Counted from the stretch's first letter, positions 1 to 9,421 are shown. The stretch: DNA of 64,000 nucleotides from Petrimonas sulfuriphila (GCF_051201015.1 NZ_JBPEHI010000005.1), one strand, 5' to 3'. Notes: generated from the sequence alone by a model not told the origin. A program made the numbers and translations.

Positions 1-375
1 TTGAAAAGCATCAATTAATTCTTCGGTTCTTGATTTGGCATCTACCGTAGATAAACCAAATAGTTTACCTTGAAATATCAGTAAATTTTCAACTTTCTCG
101 CCCGAATCAATCTCGTTTTCCTGAGAGGCTACTCCGATATAGTTTTGAATCTTGGTTTTTTCTTGTTCGGGATTGATTCCGCCAATAGAAAACCGCCCTG
201 TATCTTTATCGAGTAAGGTTGTCAAAACTTTAATAAGAGTGGATTTTCCAGCCCCATTCGGGCCTAAAAGGGTAAAGAACTCCCCCCTTTTCACGTCAAG
301 GTCAATGCCTTTCAGTGCTTCTGTGCCATTAGAATAACGCTTTGTTAAATTTGAAATTACGATTTCTGCTTCCAT
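1..375 (-). CDS. ABC transporter ATP-binding protein, DrrA/CcmA type (partial, cut by window edge)
   Basis: The first 125 codons of an ABC transporter ATPase are present; the rest lies beyond position 1. My translation begins MEAEIVISNLTKRY and has a Walker A motif GPNGAGKS at residues 38-45 and a Q-loop (GVASQENE) near residue 83. The Walker B and signature regions are outside the window. The overall pattern resembles the daunorubicin-resistance / gliding-type exporter ATPases, which work with a separate permease; that partner would be further left. A possible -7 box TACTTTTG lies upstream at 403-410 with TTTG at 427-430, at a short spacing of 16. An AraC regulator precedes it on the same strand and may control it. 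The substrate cannot be told. Confidence 0.85.
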   Translation of the reverse strand, partial: MEAEIVISNLTKRYSNGTEALKGIDLDVKRGEFFTLLGPNGAGKSTLIKVLTTLLDKDTGRFSIGGINPEQEKTKIQNYIGVASQENEIDSGEKVENLLIFQGKLFGLSTVDAKSRTEELIDAFQ

Positions 376-456
376 TTCTATAAAATTTTTTAGATTTGAA
401 AGCAAAAGTATGGATATGGCTGTCGCCAAACTTGTATAAAAAGGACAAACTATCTT

Positions 457-1251
457 TTACGAAAAGTAATCGGAATAAGGAGAACAAATAGAAAGATATT
501 CGCTTGGAGTATAGCCTGTAAAATGTTTGAACTCTCTAACAAAATGCGGTTGGTCATAAAATCCACAATTGAAAGTTAAATTTGTCAGGGAGATTTGTGG
601 AGATGTCTGCATAATATGTAAAGTACGTTGAAAGCGTATGATACGCAAAAAATCTTTGGGGTTACTACCAATATACTCGGCAAAAATCCTTTTGAATTGC
701 TTGTAACTCAAACAGCAGGTTTGAGCTAACTGGATAATATTGGTTTCTCCTCTATTAATAGATTGTACAGCAGCAGTCATTCTTCTGAAATTGTAATCTT
801 TCGATAAAGACAGATGTTTCAAAAGGAATGATTCTATGTGAGTAACACAAGTCTGATTGTCGTGAGTGTTTAATAGTTTGTCATCCAAATATTTCAGCTC
901 TGGCAGTCCCAATGCATCAATGGCTACTGATTGGTCTAACAATTCACTCATGGAAAATTGAAAGAACATTTTAGCCCCGTGGGGTCGGAATGTGATACAA
1001 ATCATATCTGTGTTTCCATTTCGGATAAAATCAGAATATTCAGTTGATTGTCCGCTTAGAAATGCTCTTTCTTGCAAAGCATTATCGGAAGCGAAATTCA
1101 TTCGTTCCCCTCTGTGAAAGACCAGAGATGTATAACCATCTGAAATGATTCGTTGCTGCGTATTGACATCTGTTCCGGCTTTTAAGAACCAGTAATGCTT
1201 GATATACGGAATTAACAGCAAAGATGGTTGTATGATTTGAAATTCTTCCAT
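457..1251 (-). CDS. AraC family transcriptional regulator
   Basis: This 264-residue protein has a divergent N-terminal sensing domain (about residues 1-150) and a C-terminal AraC-type double helix-turn-helix (about 155-260). The typical C-terminal AraC features are visible: a hydrophobic first helix around SCLSYKQFKRIF and the second-helix segment GFYDQPHFVREFKHFTGYTPSEY. The N-terminal half looks like the DUF6597-type domain common in Bacteroidetes regulators, whose ligand is generally unknown. It lies 81 bases upstream of the ABC ATPase on the same strand, so it may regulate that exporter. A strong promoter ends only a few bases before the start codon, so the mRNA may be almost leaderless. 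Confidence 0.85.
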   Translation of the reverse strand: MEEFQIIQPSLLLIPYIKHYWFLKAGTDVNTQQRIISDGYTSLVFHRGERMNFASDNALQERAFLSGQSTEYSDFIRNGNTDMICITFRPHGAKMFFQFSMSELLDQSVAIDALGLPELKYLDDKLLNTHDNQTCVTHIESFLLKHLSLSKDYNFRRMTAAVQSINRGETNIIQLAQTCCLSYKQFKRIFAEYIGSNPKDFLRIIRFQRTLHIMQTSPQISLTNLTFNCGFYDQPHFVREFKHFTGYTPSEYLSICSPYSDYFS

Positions 1252-1257
1252 GCTTTA

Positions 1258-1288
1258 CAAAAGTACAACTTTCTTAAAAAAAGGCAAA
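1258..1288 (-). promoter_or_regulatory. Bacteroidetes-type promoter of the AraC gene
   Basis: On the minus strand a -33 TTTG (1285-1288) is followed after exactly 19 bases by TACTTTTG (1258-1265), matching the TTTG-N19-TAnnTTTG consensus of the Bacteroides primary sigma factor. The ATG begins at 1251, seven bases after the -7 box. Confidence 0.65.
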
Positions 1289-1330
1289 AGTAGAGTTATT
1301 TCTTTTAAGATAATTGTAAAAAAAGGACTT

Positions 1331-1382
1331 TTAGTGCAAGGTGCAAGTATCTATATATAGATAAACTTGCACCTTGCACTAA
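1331..1382. repeat. 18-bp perfect inverted repeat made of tandem heptamers
   Basis: The left arm (1331-1348) and right arm (1365-1382) are perfect reverse complements. Each arm contains the heptamer GTGCAAG twice in tandem (inverted in the right arm). The 16-base spacer is itself largely palindromic (CTATATATAG in its centre). It lies between the divergently arranged AraC gene and the scarred region to the right. It could be a bidirectional terminator, a regulator-binding site or a mobile-element end; no T-tract follows the right arm, so a simple terminator is less likely. Confidence 0.7.
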
Positions 1383-1557
1383 GTTAAAACATTGAGGGAT
1401 AAATGTTTTGCAGATATGAAATTATTATGTATCTTTGAACCCAAGATATATGTAGACAAGCATAGGTCAAAGGTGGACAAACTGGGCTTTGAAATTTGTG
1501 CCTATTTCGTTACCGATAATAAGTTTGGAAAAATAAAGTATTGACTTTTAGATATAT

Positions 1558-1586
1558 GGAGACGAGGTTCATCGACCTCTCTCTCC
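1558..1586 (+). other. Interrupted hairpin in non-coding DNA
   Basis: GGAGA (1558-1562) and GAGGT (1564-1568) pair with ACCTC (1575-1579) and TCTCC (1582-1586) around a 6-base loop. It sits nine bases ahead of a terminator-like stem, an arrangement often seen at the 3' end of a stable RNA. It has some likeness to a T-arm plus acceptor strand, but the loop does not fit the TTCRANY consensus, and no upstream RNA body was recognised. Confidence 0.35.
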
Positions 1587-1590
1587 GCTG

Positions 1591-1632
1591 AAAAGGTGTA
1601 AATCAAGCAGTTATGTGATTTACGCCTTTTTG
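1591..1632 (+). terminator. Strong rho-independent terminator-like stem
   Basis: A 15-bp stem with one G-U pair joins 1591-1605 and 1616-1630 around a 10-base loop. It begins with AAAAGG and ends with CCTTTTT, so it could act in both directions. No intact gene ends immediately upstream on the plus strand; it may terminate an unrecognised small RNA or be left over from a deleted gene. Confidence 0.6.
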
Positions 1633-1759
1633 CATCCAGAAAACAAGTATTTCTACTCATTTATAGGATCAACCCTAAAACTTATGGGGGTTAAAAAACT
1701 TTACTTTTGTATCCATAAAGGCTGGATACGGTTTGTTTATTGCTACTCGTGAACATGAC

Positions 1760-2109
1760 TGATTACTTTGAGGTAGTGGAGGTCGTAGGGATAGTCAAGA
1801 CAATCATTTTACATTTGGAAGAGAAGGATTGAATCGCGCAGTGCAAAGTAAATGATTGCTGCCTTCTGAATAGTTTAGTGAAGTAGTCCGCAAAAAATTC
1901 TGTCTGTCGCGATAGGACGGGATCTGGCAATAGGGTGGAAGCGACTCGACTCAACAGGATGGCAGGAAATAACTTGCCACACATCGTGAGATGAGAAATC
2001 ACGAAACCGCCGTCGTGTGCGGGACCGTTTGTACGGTGGAGTGGGAGGTCCGGTAAACACGAAAATAGGAGATGAAAACCTATAATTAGTGATTGTCTTC
2101 TACCAATTA
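1760..2109 (+). mobile_element. Group II intron 3' remnant (no intact reverse transcriptase)
   Basis: The segment resembles the 3' end of bacterial group II introns found in Bacteroidetes. Seen directly: a hairpin CCGCCGT...ACGGTGG (about 2008-2042) like the conserved domain V region of the form GTACGGTGG-N-GTGNGAGG, followed by GGAGGTCCGG and a second hairpin (AATAGG paired with CCTAT, CAC paired with GTG, about 2044-2094), then CTTCTACC near 2097-2104, which resembles the usual CCTACTCG-type 3' end. No open frame for a reverse transcriptase/maturase is present on the plus strand, so it would be an ORF-less or truncated copy. The 5' boundary is not determined. The identification rests on remembered consensus, not on an alignment. 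Confidence 0.5.
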
Positions 2110-2240
2110 CTGAGTGTTGCATTTTTTAATTGAACTTACACATATCCTTTTCTTGTTTTGTAATAATATTATAGAAATTAAAAGTTCATAAATGTATATA
2201 ATTATATATTTTTGTTTAATTCTAAAGAACGTATTAAACA

Positions 2241-2810
2241 TTGAAAAACAAAGATATCCATATAGATTCACGAATATTACGTCTTCTTCGAGATGGCGAT
2301 GAAAAGTCTTTTGAATATGTTTTTCACCGCTATTACAATCAGATTTACATGTTCGTTCTTAATACACTTTTCGATAAAACTTTCGCCGAAGACATCACTC
2401 AATCTGTATTTATTACTCTTTGGGAAAAAAGAAAAACCATTGATGCGGAAACTAATTTAGAACCTTATCTTTATACAATTGCACGAAACCGTGTGTATAG
2501 GCAAACAGAGCAAATGCTGCTTAAATTTAAGTATGAAAAAATCCAACAGGAAGGACAACAGGTAAGTGATAATGACATAGAAGCAGATTTAAATATTCAT
2601 TTTCTGGAAAATATTCTCAGCGATTTGATTGAAAAGTTGCCAAGCGAAAGACGTAAGGTCTTTTTATTGAGTCGTAAAGAAAACTTATCAAATAAAGAAA
2701 TTGCCAAACAACTGCAAATTTCCGAAAAAACTGTTGAAACCCAAATAAGACGTTCAATAATATTTTTAAAAGAAAAACTAAAATATTATTTGAATATTCT
2801 ACTTTTCTAA
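2241..2810 (+). CDS. ECF RNA polymerase sigma-70 factor (Bacteroides FecI-like)
   Basis: This 189-residue ECF sigma factor has region 2 (about residues 20-90, with YYNQIYMFVLN and DITQSVFITLWEKR) and region 4 (about 125-180, with LPSERRKVFLLSRKENLSNKEIA). It would direct transcription of the SusCD locus that follows, released by the FecR-like anti-sigma encoded next. The start is a TTG: an in-frame TAA lies two codons upstream and the first in-frame ATG is far inside region 2. A -7 box TATTTTTG is at 2207-2214, but no clear TTTG lies 19 bases further upstream. In Bacteroidales, sigma/anti-sigma-controlled polysaccharide loci are often, though not always, directed at host-type glycans. Confidence 0.9.
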   Translation: MKNKDIHIDSRILRLLRDGDEKSFEYVFHRYYNQIYMFVLNTLFDKTFAEDITQSVFITLWEKRKTIDAETNLEPYLYTIARNRVYRQTEQMLLKFKYEKIQQEGQQVSDNDIEADLNIHFLENILSDLIEKLPSERRKVFLLSRKENLSNKEIAKQLQISEKTVETQIRRSIIFLKEKLKYYLNILLF

Positions 2811-2932
2811 TTGTCCCTTTTCTATAATTCGTTAAAACACTTCACTGAATATTGTGTTAAATGTTAAATAATTGTTAAATACCAAAAGGCTGTAAGGAAT
2901 TACTATGCCTTGCGTATAATAAGATAAATAAT

Positions 2933-3919
2933 ATGGACGAGACTGTTAAATTGATTGAAAAATTTCTTTCCAACACGATTACAGAGAGAGAAAAGCAAAA
3001 GCTGTATTATGCTTATAAACAAAAAAAAATAAGCAAAAAACAGTTTGAAAATTATTATGAAGAGAAATGGCATGAGGCATCTCATCAATCCTCAAAATTA
3101 GATGAGCAATTTAAGGAAGAAGCATGGACGAAGTTTCAGAAGTATATTCGTCAGAAAACGAAGAATAGTTCTAGACTAGAATATAAGTGGAGGTCAATTG
3201 TAAGTGTTGCAGCAGCAGCTGCTGTTTTCTTTGTATTAGGATTTTCAATAAACTTAATAAATATAAATCAAAATCAGGATTTTGTTTTATACGTGGAGAA
3301 TGGACAGAAAGCGAGTGTGCAACTTCCTGATGGATCACATGTACAACTCAATTCGACGAGTGAATTAAGATACGGAAAAGATTTTGGAAAGAAAAACAGG
3401 GTTGTAAAATTATCAGGAGAAGCTTTTTTTGATGTGAAAAGTAATTTGCGAAAACCATTTATAGTTCAAACACAATCAAACTTGTCTGTAAAAGCGTTAG
3501 GGACTAAATTCAATGTAAAATCATACCCAAATGACAATCAGGTTGTTGGAACACTCATTGAGGGGAGTATTGAAGTCAGTAACTCTCAGTTTGCAGAACT
3601 CTTGGTCCCAAATGAAAAAATAACCTTTTTCACTCAAAATAATACTTTTGAAAAATCTCGTGTGGAAAACGTGGATGAGTCTATCTTTTGGATGACTGAT
3701 CAATTCGTATTTGAGGGGGAAACCCTGGAAAGTATAGCTAAAATACTTGAAAGAATGTATAATGTAACAATTTCTTTTACGACCTCTGATATAAAAGATA
3801 TTCAATACAGTGGTAAGATTAAAAACAACAGCATGGAGAATGTACTTGGGTTAATAACAGCAGTATCTCCCCTGCAATACACAATAAACGGATCACAAAT
3901 CATTTTTACAAAGAAATAG
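2933..3919 (+). CDS. FecR family anti-sigma factor (DUF4974 C-terminus)
   Basis: This 328-residue protein has a cytoplasmic sigma-binding region (residues 1-80, highly charged), one transmembrane helix (about 85-106, SIVSVAAAAAVFFVLGFSI) and a periplasmic FecR domain (about 115-215, with VENGQKASVQLPDGSHVQLN). The C-terminal DUF4974 domain (about 245-325) is typical of Bacteroidetes FecR homologues. By family knowledge it holds the sigma factor inactive until the N-terminal signalling domain of the partner SusC touches its periplasmic part. It lies 122 bases after the sigma gene and 255 bases before susC. Those 255 bases hold no gene that I can recognise. Confidence 0.92.
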   Translation: MDETVKLIEKFLSNTITEREKQKLYYAYKQKKISKKQFENYYEEKWHEASHQSSKLDEQFKEEAWTKFQKYIRQKTKNSSRLEYKWRSIVSVAAAAAVFFVLGFSINLININQNQDFVLYVENGQKASVQLPDGSHVQLNSTSELRYGKDFGKKNRVVKLSGEAFFDVKSNLRKPFIVQTQSNLSVKALGTKFNVKSYPNDNQVVGTLIEGSIEVSNSQFAELLVPNEKITFFTQNNTFEKSRVENVDESIFWMTDQFVFEGETLESIAKILERMYNVTISFTTSDIKDIQYSGKIKNNSMENVLGLITAVSPLQYTINGSQIIFTKK

Positions 3920-4174
3920 AATTAAAAATAATTTAAACTGTATGCATATGAGAAGACATGAAAATTGATCTAAAACTACATTCGATAAAACCGGAATAAT
4001 AAAAGGAATTATTCTGGGAAGCTTACAAAATCCTAATGTGTATAACCGGATGATAGCCAGGAAATAACCTTATTAATAAGATTGAGGGATACCTCGCATT
4101 AAATAAGCAATTAGAGAGAAACTAAGTACTCTGATACTTATTTCTTCTAAACAATTAAACTAAAAAAATATTCA

Positions 4175-7100
4175 ATGAAATTACAAATCAAAAGAATTGG
4201 AATCAGCTTTATGCTTTTGTTATTGTTCAGTATTAGCCCAATAATGGCACAACTAAACATTTCTGCTTCGAATACTGAAATAAAAAACGTATTACGTCAA
4301 ATTGAGGAAAAAAGCGATTATACCTTTTTCTACAGTAATAACTTTTTGGATTTAAGTCAAAAAGTTACCATTAACGTTAAAAACGAAACTATTGACAATA
4401 CGTTGAATACCTTATTTAGAAATACAAACATTGCTTATAGTATTAGTAACAAGCAAATTGCATTAACTGAAAGAAAAATACATCAACAACAAGTAGGTGG
4501 AAATAATTCGCAGCAAACAAGGAAAACTGTATCGGGAACTATTATTGACAACAACGGTGAAACTGTTATCGGTGCTACAATAATTGAAAAAGGTAATTCT
4601 ACAAATGGTACCGTAACTGATTTTGACGGGAACTTTACCATCAGTGTTAACCCCGATGCAGAATTAGAAATATCATATGTGGGTTTCCAACCACAAACTG
4701 TTTCTGTTATAGGAAAGAATAATATAGATGTTGTATTAAAAGAAGATACGCAAACATTAGACGAACTTGTTGTAGTTGGATATGGCACACTGAAAAAAGC
4801 AAACCTTACCGGTGCCACCGCATCGGTAAACATGAATGAAGTACTTGGTGACCGGCCTGTTGTTAATGCTTCAACTGCACTGAGAGGAATTGTTCCCGGA
4901 TTACAAATTACCAGTGGAACCGGAGAACCCGGTGCGGGTAATACTATTTCAATACGTGGTGCCACGTCTTCCATAAATGGAGGCTCTCCACTCGTACTGG
5001 TGGATAACGTGGAAATGGATATAAATATGCTTGACCCAAACGATATAGAAAGTGTAACTGTTCTGAAAGATGCGGCTTCTTCTGCAATTTACGGAGCACG
5101 AGCAGCTTTTGGAGTTATTCTTATAACTACCAAAAAAGGTCTTACTGATGACCGTTTTAAAGTGGATTATTCTAATAATTTTGCTATTAGTACTCCCGGA
5201 AACTTACCGCAAAAAGCCACTCCCCTGCAAACAATTAATATGTTTAAGGAAGTAGGTCTGACGAACTGGAACAACAACAGTATTGACAAGTGGATCGGGT
5301 TGATCGAAGATTATAACTTAAACCCATCAACATATCCCGAAGGTAATACCACGGTTGATGGTGTTGTTTATAACCTGCGTCCGTATAATTCAATAAATGA
5401 TATGATGTCCTCGTATGGTTTTCAACAAACACACAATATTTCAGCTACGGGAGGAAATACAAAATCATCGTACAGAATGTCACTGGGGTACGTAAATGAA
5501 GATGGAATTCTTGTTACAAATAAAGACTCCTACAGCCGTTACAATGTTTCGGGATATATTAATTCACATGCTATACCGTGGTTGAGACCAGAGTTAGACA
5601 TTAAATACACGTCCTCACAACGAAAACTTCCTGAATCCAATGCCCCGTACGGAATCTGGGGAAGTGCAATAGCATTTCATAGCTATTATCCAATTGGTTC
5701 GATAATGAATAATAATGAGGAATATTTTTACAACTCTCCATCATATTTAATAGAAAGAGCATTTCCCACCACAACAGATATGGATAATTTGCGTCTTGCT
5801 GGGAAGGTCACAATCACACCGTTTAAAGATTTAAATATTATAGGTGAATATACTATAAATAAACAGTTTTCTGATAAAACTCAGTTCGATCCTATTTTTA
5901 CCTATATGAGATCTCAGGACAATATATTAGAGAATAGTACTACTCCTGCAAATTCAAAATTTTATCATACAGATGAAAAAAGCAACTACAATGCATTAAA
6001 CTTATATAGTGATTATACATATAAATTTAAAGAGCATACATTTAAGATCATGTCAGGTTTTAACCAGGAGAAATATTCATGGCAACAATTCTATAAAACA
6101 CGTGCTGAAATGATCAATCAAAATCTTCCGTCTATCTCAGGTGGTGTGGGCGAAGTTTTTGCTGATGATGCTTATTCGGAATACAGTATCAGAAGTGGAT
6201 TTTATAGATTCAATTATGATTTCGCTGGGAAATATCTACTGGAAACAAATGGAAGGTACGACGGATCCTCAAAATTTCCAAAGATATCCAGATTTGGGTT
6301 TTTCCCTTCATTATCTGCAGGATGGAGAATAAGCGAAGAAAGTTTTATGGATTGGACTCGTGAATATATTAACAGTCTTAAATTTAGGGTTTCGTGGGGA
6401 AATATCGGGAATCAAAATATAAATCCTTACATGTATGTTCCGGGGATGGAACCCTATGTTACCAATTGGCATATTGACAACAGAAGAGTGTATTCTCTAA
6501 AAATGCCATTACTTGTAAGTAGTTCGTTTACCTGGGAGAAAGTAGAGACCCTGGACTTAGGAACAGATTTAACCATGTTTAATAATCGCTTAAACCTGGT
6601 ATACGACTGGTATCAGCGTGATACAAAAGGCATGCTTGCCGACGGAGCGGAACTTCCGGCTGTATTAGGCACAGGAGCGCCCCGTGAAAATGTTGCTGAT
6701 TTAAGGACCAATGGATGGGAACTGACAATCGGGTGGAGTGATCGTATAGGTGATGTTAATTATAATTTGGGCTTTAACCTTTATGATTCCAAAACAAAAA
6801 TTACAAAATATGACAATGAAGCCGGTTTACTTCCCAAATTCAATGACCGGGGAGAGCTTACGCAGTATTACGTCGGAATGGATGTGAATGAACAATGGGG
6901 ATACACAACCGATAGGTTTTACACAACCGATGATTTTAATTCTGATGGAACTTTAAAGGACGGAATAGCACGTGTAGAGGGTTACACCCCAAACGTAGGT
7001 GACATTTTATATAAGGATTTTGATGGAAATGGAATTATTAACAGCGGTTCAAATACCCTTGAGAATCCAGGTGATCAAAAAGTTATTGGGAATCGTGGAC

Positions 7101-7588
7101 GACGCTATCAGTACGGTTTTACTGGAGGGGCAGACTGGAATGGAATCGCATTTTCATTTATTTTACAAGGTGTAGGAAAGAGAGACATTTGGTACTCCAA
7201 CGAACTTTTCTGGCCCTGGTATGATGAGTTTAGCACACTGATGAACAGCCAACTTGATTATTGGACTCTTCAAAATACAAATGCATATTTCCCGCGTGTG
7301 TACGAGAGAGCAAAGGGCAATTCAGCAGCTAACAGAATGACTCAAACTAAATACAAATTAAATGGAGCTTACCTGTCTGTTAAAAACATCACATTGTCTT
7401 ACAGTTTTCCGAAATCAGTTATAGAAAAATATAAACTTTATAATTTATCTATTTTCACTAGTGTGGAAGATTTGTATAATTTCAATAGTTTACCTCAGGG
7501 AATAGATGCTGAAGCTGAAGCAAAAGCTCGTGGATGGACATATCCATTTCTTACTAAATGGTCATTTGGGATGAGAATAGGTCTTTAA
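4175..7588 (+). CDS. SusC/RagA family TonB-dependent outer membrane transporter with STN signalling domain
   Basis: This 1137-residue transporter starts with a signal peptide (1-26, ending PIMAQ). A secretin/TonB N-terminal (STN) domain follows (about 28-95, with LNISASNTEIKNVLRQIEEK), then a carboxypeptidase-like regulatory domain (about 117-190, VSGTIIDNNGETVIGATI), the TonB-box-like LDELVVVGYGT, a plug (about 205-330) and a 22-strand barrel to the C-terminal phenylalanine-rich region. The STN domain is what couples ligand uptake to FecR and the ECF sigma factor, both encoded upstream, so this is a signal-transducing SusC. It would import an oligosaccharide captured by the SusD protein encoded 18 bases downstream. 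The glycan cannot be read from this sequence. Confidence 0.96.
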   Translation: MKLQIKRIGISFMLLLLFSISPIMAQLNISASNTEIKNVLRQIEEKSDYTFFYSNNFLDLSQKVTINVKNETIDNTLNTLFRNTNIAYSISNKQIALTERKIHQQQVGGNNSQQTRKTVSGTIIDNNGETVIGATIIEKGNSTNGTVTDFDGNFTISVNPDAELEISYVGFQPQTVSVIGKNNIDVVLKEDTQTLDELVVVGYGTLKKANLTGATASVNMNEVLGDRPVVNASTALRGIVPGLQITSGTGEPGAGNTISIRGATSSINGGSPLVLVDNVEMDINMLDPNDIESVTVLKDAASSAIYGARAAFGVILITTKKGLTDDRFKVDYSNNFAISTPGNLPQKATPLQTINMFKEVGLTNWNNNSIDKWIGLIEDYNLNPSTYPEGNTTVDGVVYNLRPYNSINDMMSSYGFQQTHNISATGGNTKSSYRMSLGYVNEDGILVTNKDSYSRYNVSGYINSHAIPWLRPELDIKYTSSQRKLPESNAPYGIWGSAIAFHSYYPIGSIMNNNEEYFYNSPSYLIERAFPTTTDMDNLRLAGKVTITPFKDLNIIGEYTINKQFSDKTQFDPIFTYMRSQDNILENSTTPANSKFYHTDEKSNYNALNLYSDYTYKFKEHTFKIMSGFNQEKYSWQQFYKTRAEMINQNLPSISGGVGEVFADDAYSEYSIRSGFYRFNYDFAGKYLLETNGRYDGSSKFPKISRFGFFPSLSAGWRISEESFMDWTREYINSLKFRVSWGNIGNQNINPYMYVPGMEPYVTNWHIDNRRVYSLKMPLLVSSSFTWEKVETLDLGTDLTMFNNRLNLVYDWYQRDTKGMLADGAELPAVLGTGAPRENVADLRTNGWELTIGWSDRIGDVNYNLGFNLYDSKTKITKYDNEAGLLPKFNDRGELTQYYVGMDVNEQWGYTTDRFYTTDDFNSDGTLKDGIARVEGYTPNVGDILYKDFDGNGIINSGSNTLENPGDQKVIGNRGRRYQYGFTGGADWNGIAFSFILQGVGKRDIWYSNELFWPWYDEFSTLMNSQLDYWTLQNTNAYFPRVYERAKGNSAANRMTQTKYKLNGAYLSVKNITLSYSFPKSVIEKYKLYNLSIFTSVEDLYNFNSLPQGIDAEAEAKARGWTYPFLTKWSFGMRIGL

Positions 7589-7606
7589 TAATTTAAAAAA
7601 AATATA

Positions 7607-9421
7607 ATGAAAATAAAATCAATTTTTATAAGTTTATTACTACTGCTTGCTTTCAGTTGTAACGATAGCTTTTTGGAACTATACCCCAAAGATGAACAAA
7701 CTGAAGCAACAGCCTTTGTGTCTAATGAGAATTTTAAAACTTATTCATGGGGACTATACGAAATTTTTCCGGGTTATTCTGATCGCGATTTTATAGGCGA
7801 TGTAAATGGCGGGTTATTTACCATGATGTCTGCTGGAGGACAGACAACCTGGTCAATGGGAAATGTGATTGTCCCCAGTTCAGGTGGTGATTGGGATTTT
7901 TCTTTCATCCGTCGTTGCAATATTATGCTTGATAATATTGATAACTCTTCCATGAGTGAAACTGATAAAAAGCATTGGAGGGCTGTAGGATTGTTCTTCA
8001 GGTCTTATAGATATATCCAACTTTTGCTTAAATTTGGGGATTTACCATGGGTTGAAAATACATTGAATGATACTTCTCCTGAATTATATATGCCTCGAGA
8101 TTCACGTGATCTTGTTGCATCTAATATTCTTAGAGATTTGACAGAAGCGGAACAAAATATCAAAACAAATGGTGATGGTAAGAATACTATTAATAACTTA
8201 GTGATAAATGCTTTGTTATCTCGGTTCGGATTATTTGAAGGTACTTGGAGAAAATATCATGGTTTAACAGAGGCTAATAGATATTTTGAAGCTTCAGTAA
8301 ATGCTTCACGCAAAGTAATTGCAAAAGTACCCAATGTCCACAATAACTTTGATCTACTATTTAATTCTGAAGATTTATCTTCTGTAGAAGAGGTTCTTCT
8401 TTTCAAACAATATACTCCCGGTTTAACAGGGCATGCGCTAACAAGACGAGTGCGAACTGGAGAAATGCAAGTAGAAGGCACTCGATATTTAGTAGATAGT
8501 TATTTATGTACCGATGGACGACCTATTTCAACGAGTACGGTGTATAATGGAAATACCAATGAGTACGATAATTTCCGCAATCGTGATAGGAGATTATATT
8601 TAACCATTTGCCCACCCTTTAAAACAGGAGATGCATTCTCCGGAAATATAACAACATGGACGCGACACTTCAACCCGGCATTTAGTGAATACATTGATTT
8701 GATTAATGATGCTGACTGGAAAGGTTCAAAATCACTTCCTACATCAAATTTTAGGAATTTGTATTGCACTAGAATGCCTAATTTAGCAAGTGCAACTAAT
8801 GGTATTTTCAATTGGGGAAAAACGTGGATGGGATATTTTGTATGGCGTTATTATAATACAACAACAGATGTTTCTACAAATACAGATGTGGGTACTACGG
8901 ACGCACCAATTTTCAGAGTAGCTGAAGTGATGTTAAATTATGCGGAAGCTGCATTTGAATTAAATCAATTTACACAAGAAATAGCAGATGCAACCATTAA
9001 TAAATTGCGTATTCGTGGTGGTGTTAATAAAATGCTGATCGATCAAATTGACGCAAATTGGGATTCAAATCGTGACATGGATGTTCCCCCAGTTCTATGG
9101 GAGATTCGTCGTGAACGTATAGCTGAACTTGCAACCGAAGGTTTTCATTTCAATGATTTACGTCGTTGGAAAAAAACGGAAAAAGTGTTGAACAAGCAGC
9201 CTCGCGGTGCTTTTGTAAATAAAGCCGATTTTGGGAATAGCTCAACAACTAAATTACAAGACGAAAATGGAGTCACCATCACTGGCGATAATACACAAGG
9301 TTATTTATGGTATTATAATGTTCCAAATGGATGGCAATCTCATTACTACCTATACCCTTTGCCTTTAAATGATTTAGCTCTAAATCCAAATCTTTCTCAA
9401 AATCCCGGTTGGAATAAATAA
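7607..9421 (+). CDS. SusD/RagB family glycan-binding outer membrane lipoprotein
   Basis: This 604-residue protein begins with a lipoprotein signal peptide; the lipobox LLAFSC puts the lipidated cysteine at residue 18. The SusD N-terminal region (about 20-230) includes the TPR-like helices with MLDNID and RSYRYIQLLLKFGDLPWVE. The RagB/SusD C-terminal domain (about 300-600) includes EVMLNYAEAAFELNQ and the conserved WEIRRERIAELATEGFHF, followed by DLRRWKK. It caps the SusC barrel and binds glycan at the cell surface. It is translated directly after susC and followed by a hairpin that may reduce read-through into the enzymes. Confidence 0.96.
   Translation: MKIKSIFISLLLLLAFSCNDSFLELYPKDEQTEATAFVSNENFKTYSWGLYEIFPGYSDRDFIGDVNGGLFTMMSAGGQTTWSMGNVIVPSSGGDWDFSFIRRCNIMLDNIDNSSMSETDKKHWRAVGLFFRSYRYIQLLLKFGDLPWVENTLNDTSPELYMPRDSRDLVASNILRDLTEAEQNIKTNGDGKNTINNLVINALLSRFGLFEGTWRKYHGLTEANRYFEASVNASRKVIAKVPNVHNNFDLLFNSEDLSSVEEVLLFKQYTPGLTGHALTRRVRTGEMQVEGTRYLVDSYLCTDGRPISTSTVYNGNTNEYDNFRNRDRRLYLTICPPFKTGDAFSGNITTWTRHFNPAFSEYIDLINDADWKGSKSLPTSNFRNLYCTRMPNLASATNGIFNWGKTWMGYFVWRYYNTTTDVSTNTDVGTTDAPIFRVAEVMLNYAEAAFELNQFTQEIADATINKLRIRGGVNKMLIDQIDANWDSNRDMDVPPVLWEIRRERIAELATEGFHFNDLRRWKKTEKVLNKQPRGAFVNKADFGNSSTTKLQDENGVTITGDNTQGYLWYYNVPNGWQSHYYLYPLPLNDLALNPNLSQNPGWNK

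Noticed and set aside
1558..1586. Possible tmRNA or tRNA 3' end (att site)
   Set aside because: The loop does not match TTCRANY, no acceptor 5' strand was found upstream, and no CCA or tmRNA tag frame is visible.
1763..2122. Open frame of 119 codons on the minus strand over the group II intron-like region
   Set aside because: It is antisense to a structured RNA-like segment, has no recognisable domain and lacks a promoter; the composition is arginine-rich as expected from chance.
3946..4066. Short possible reading frames between fecR and susC
   Set aside because: The first ATG runs into a stop after six codons; other frames are broken and show no family resemblance.
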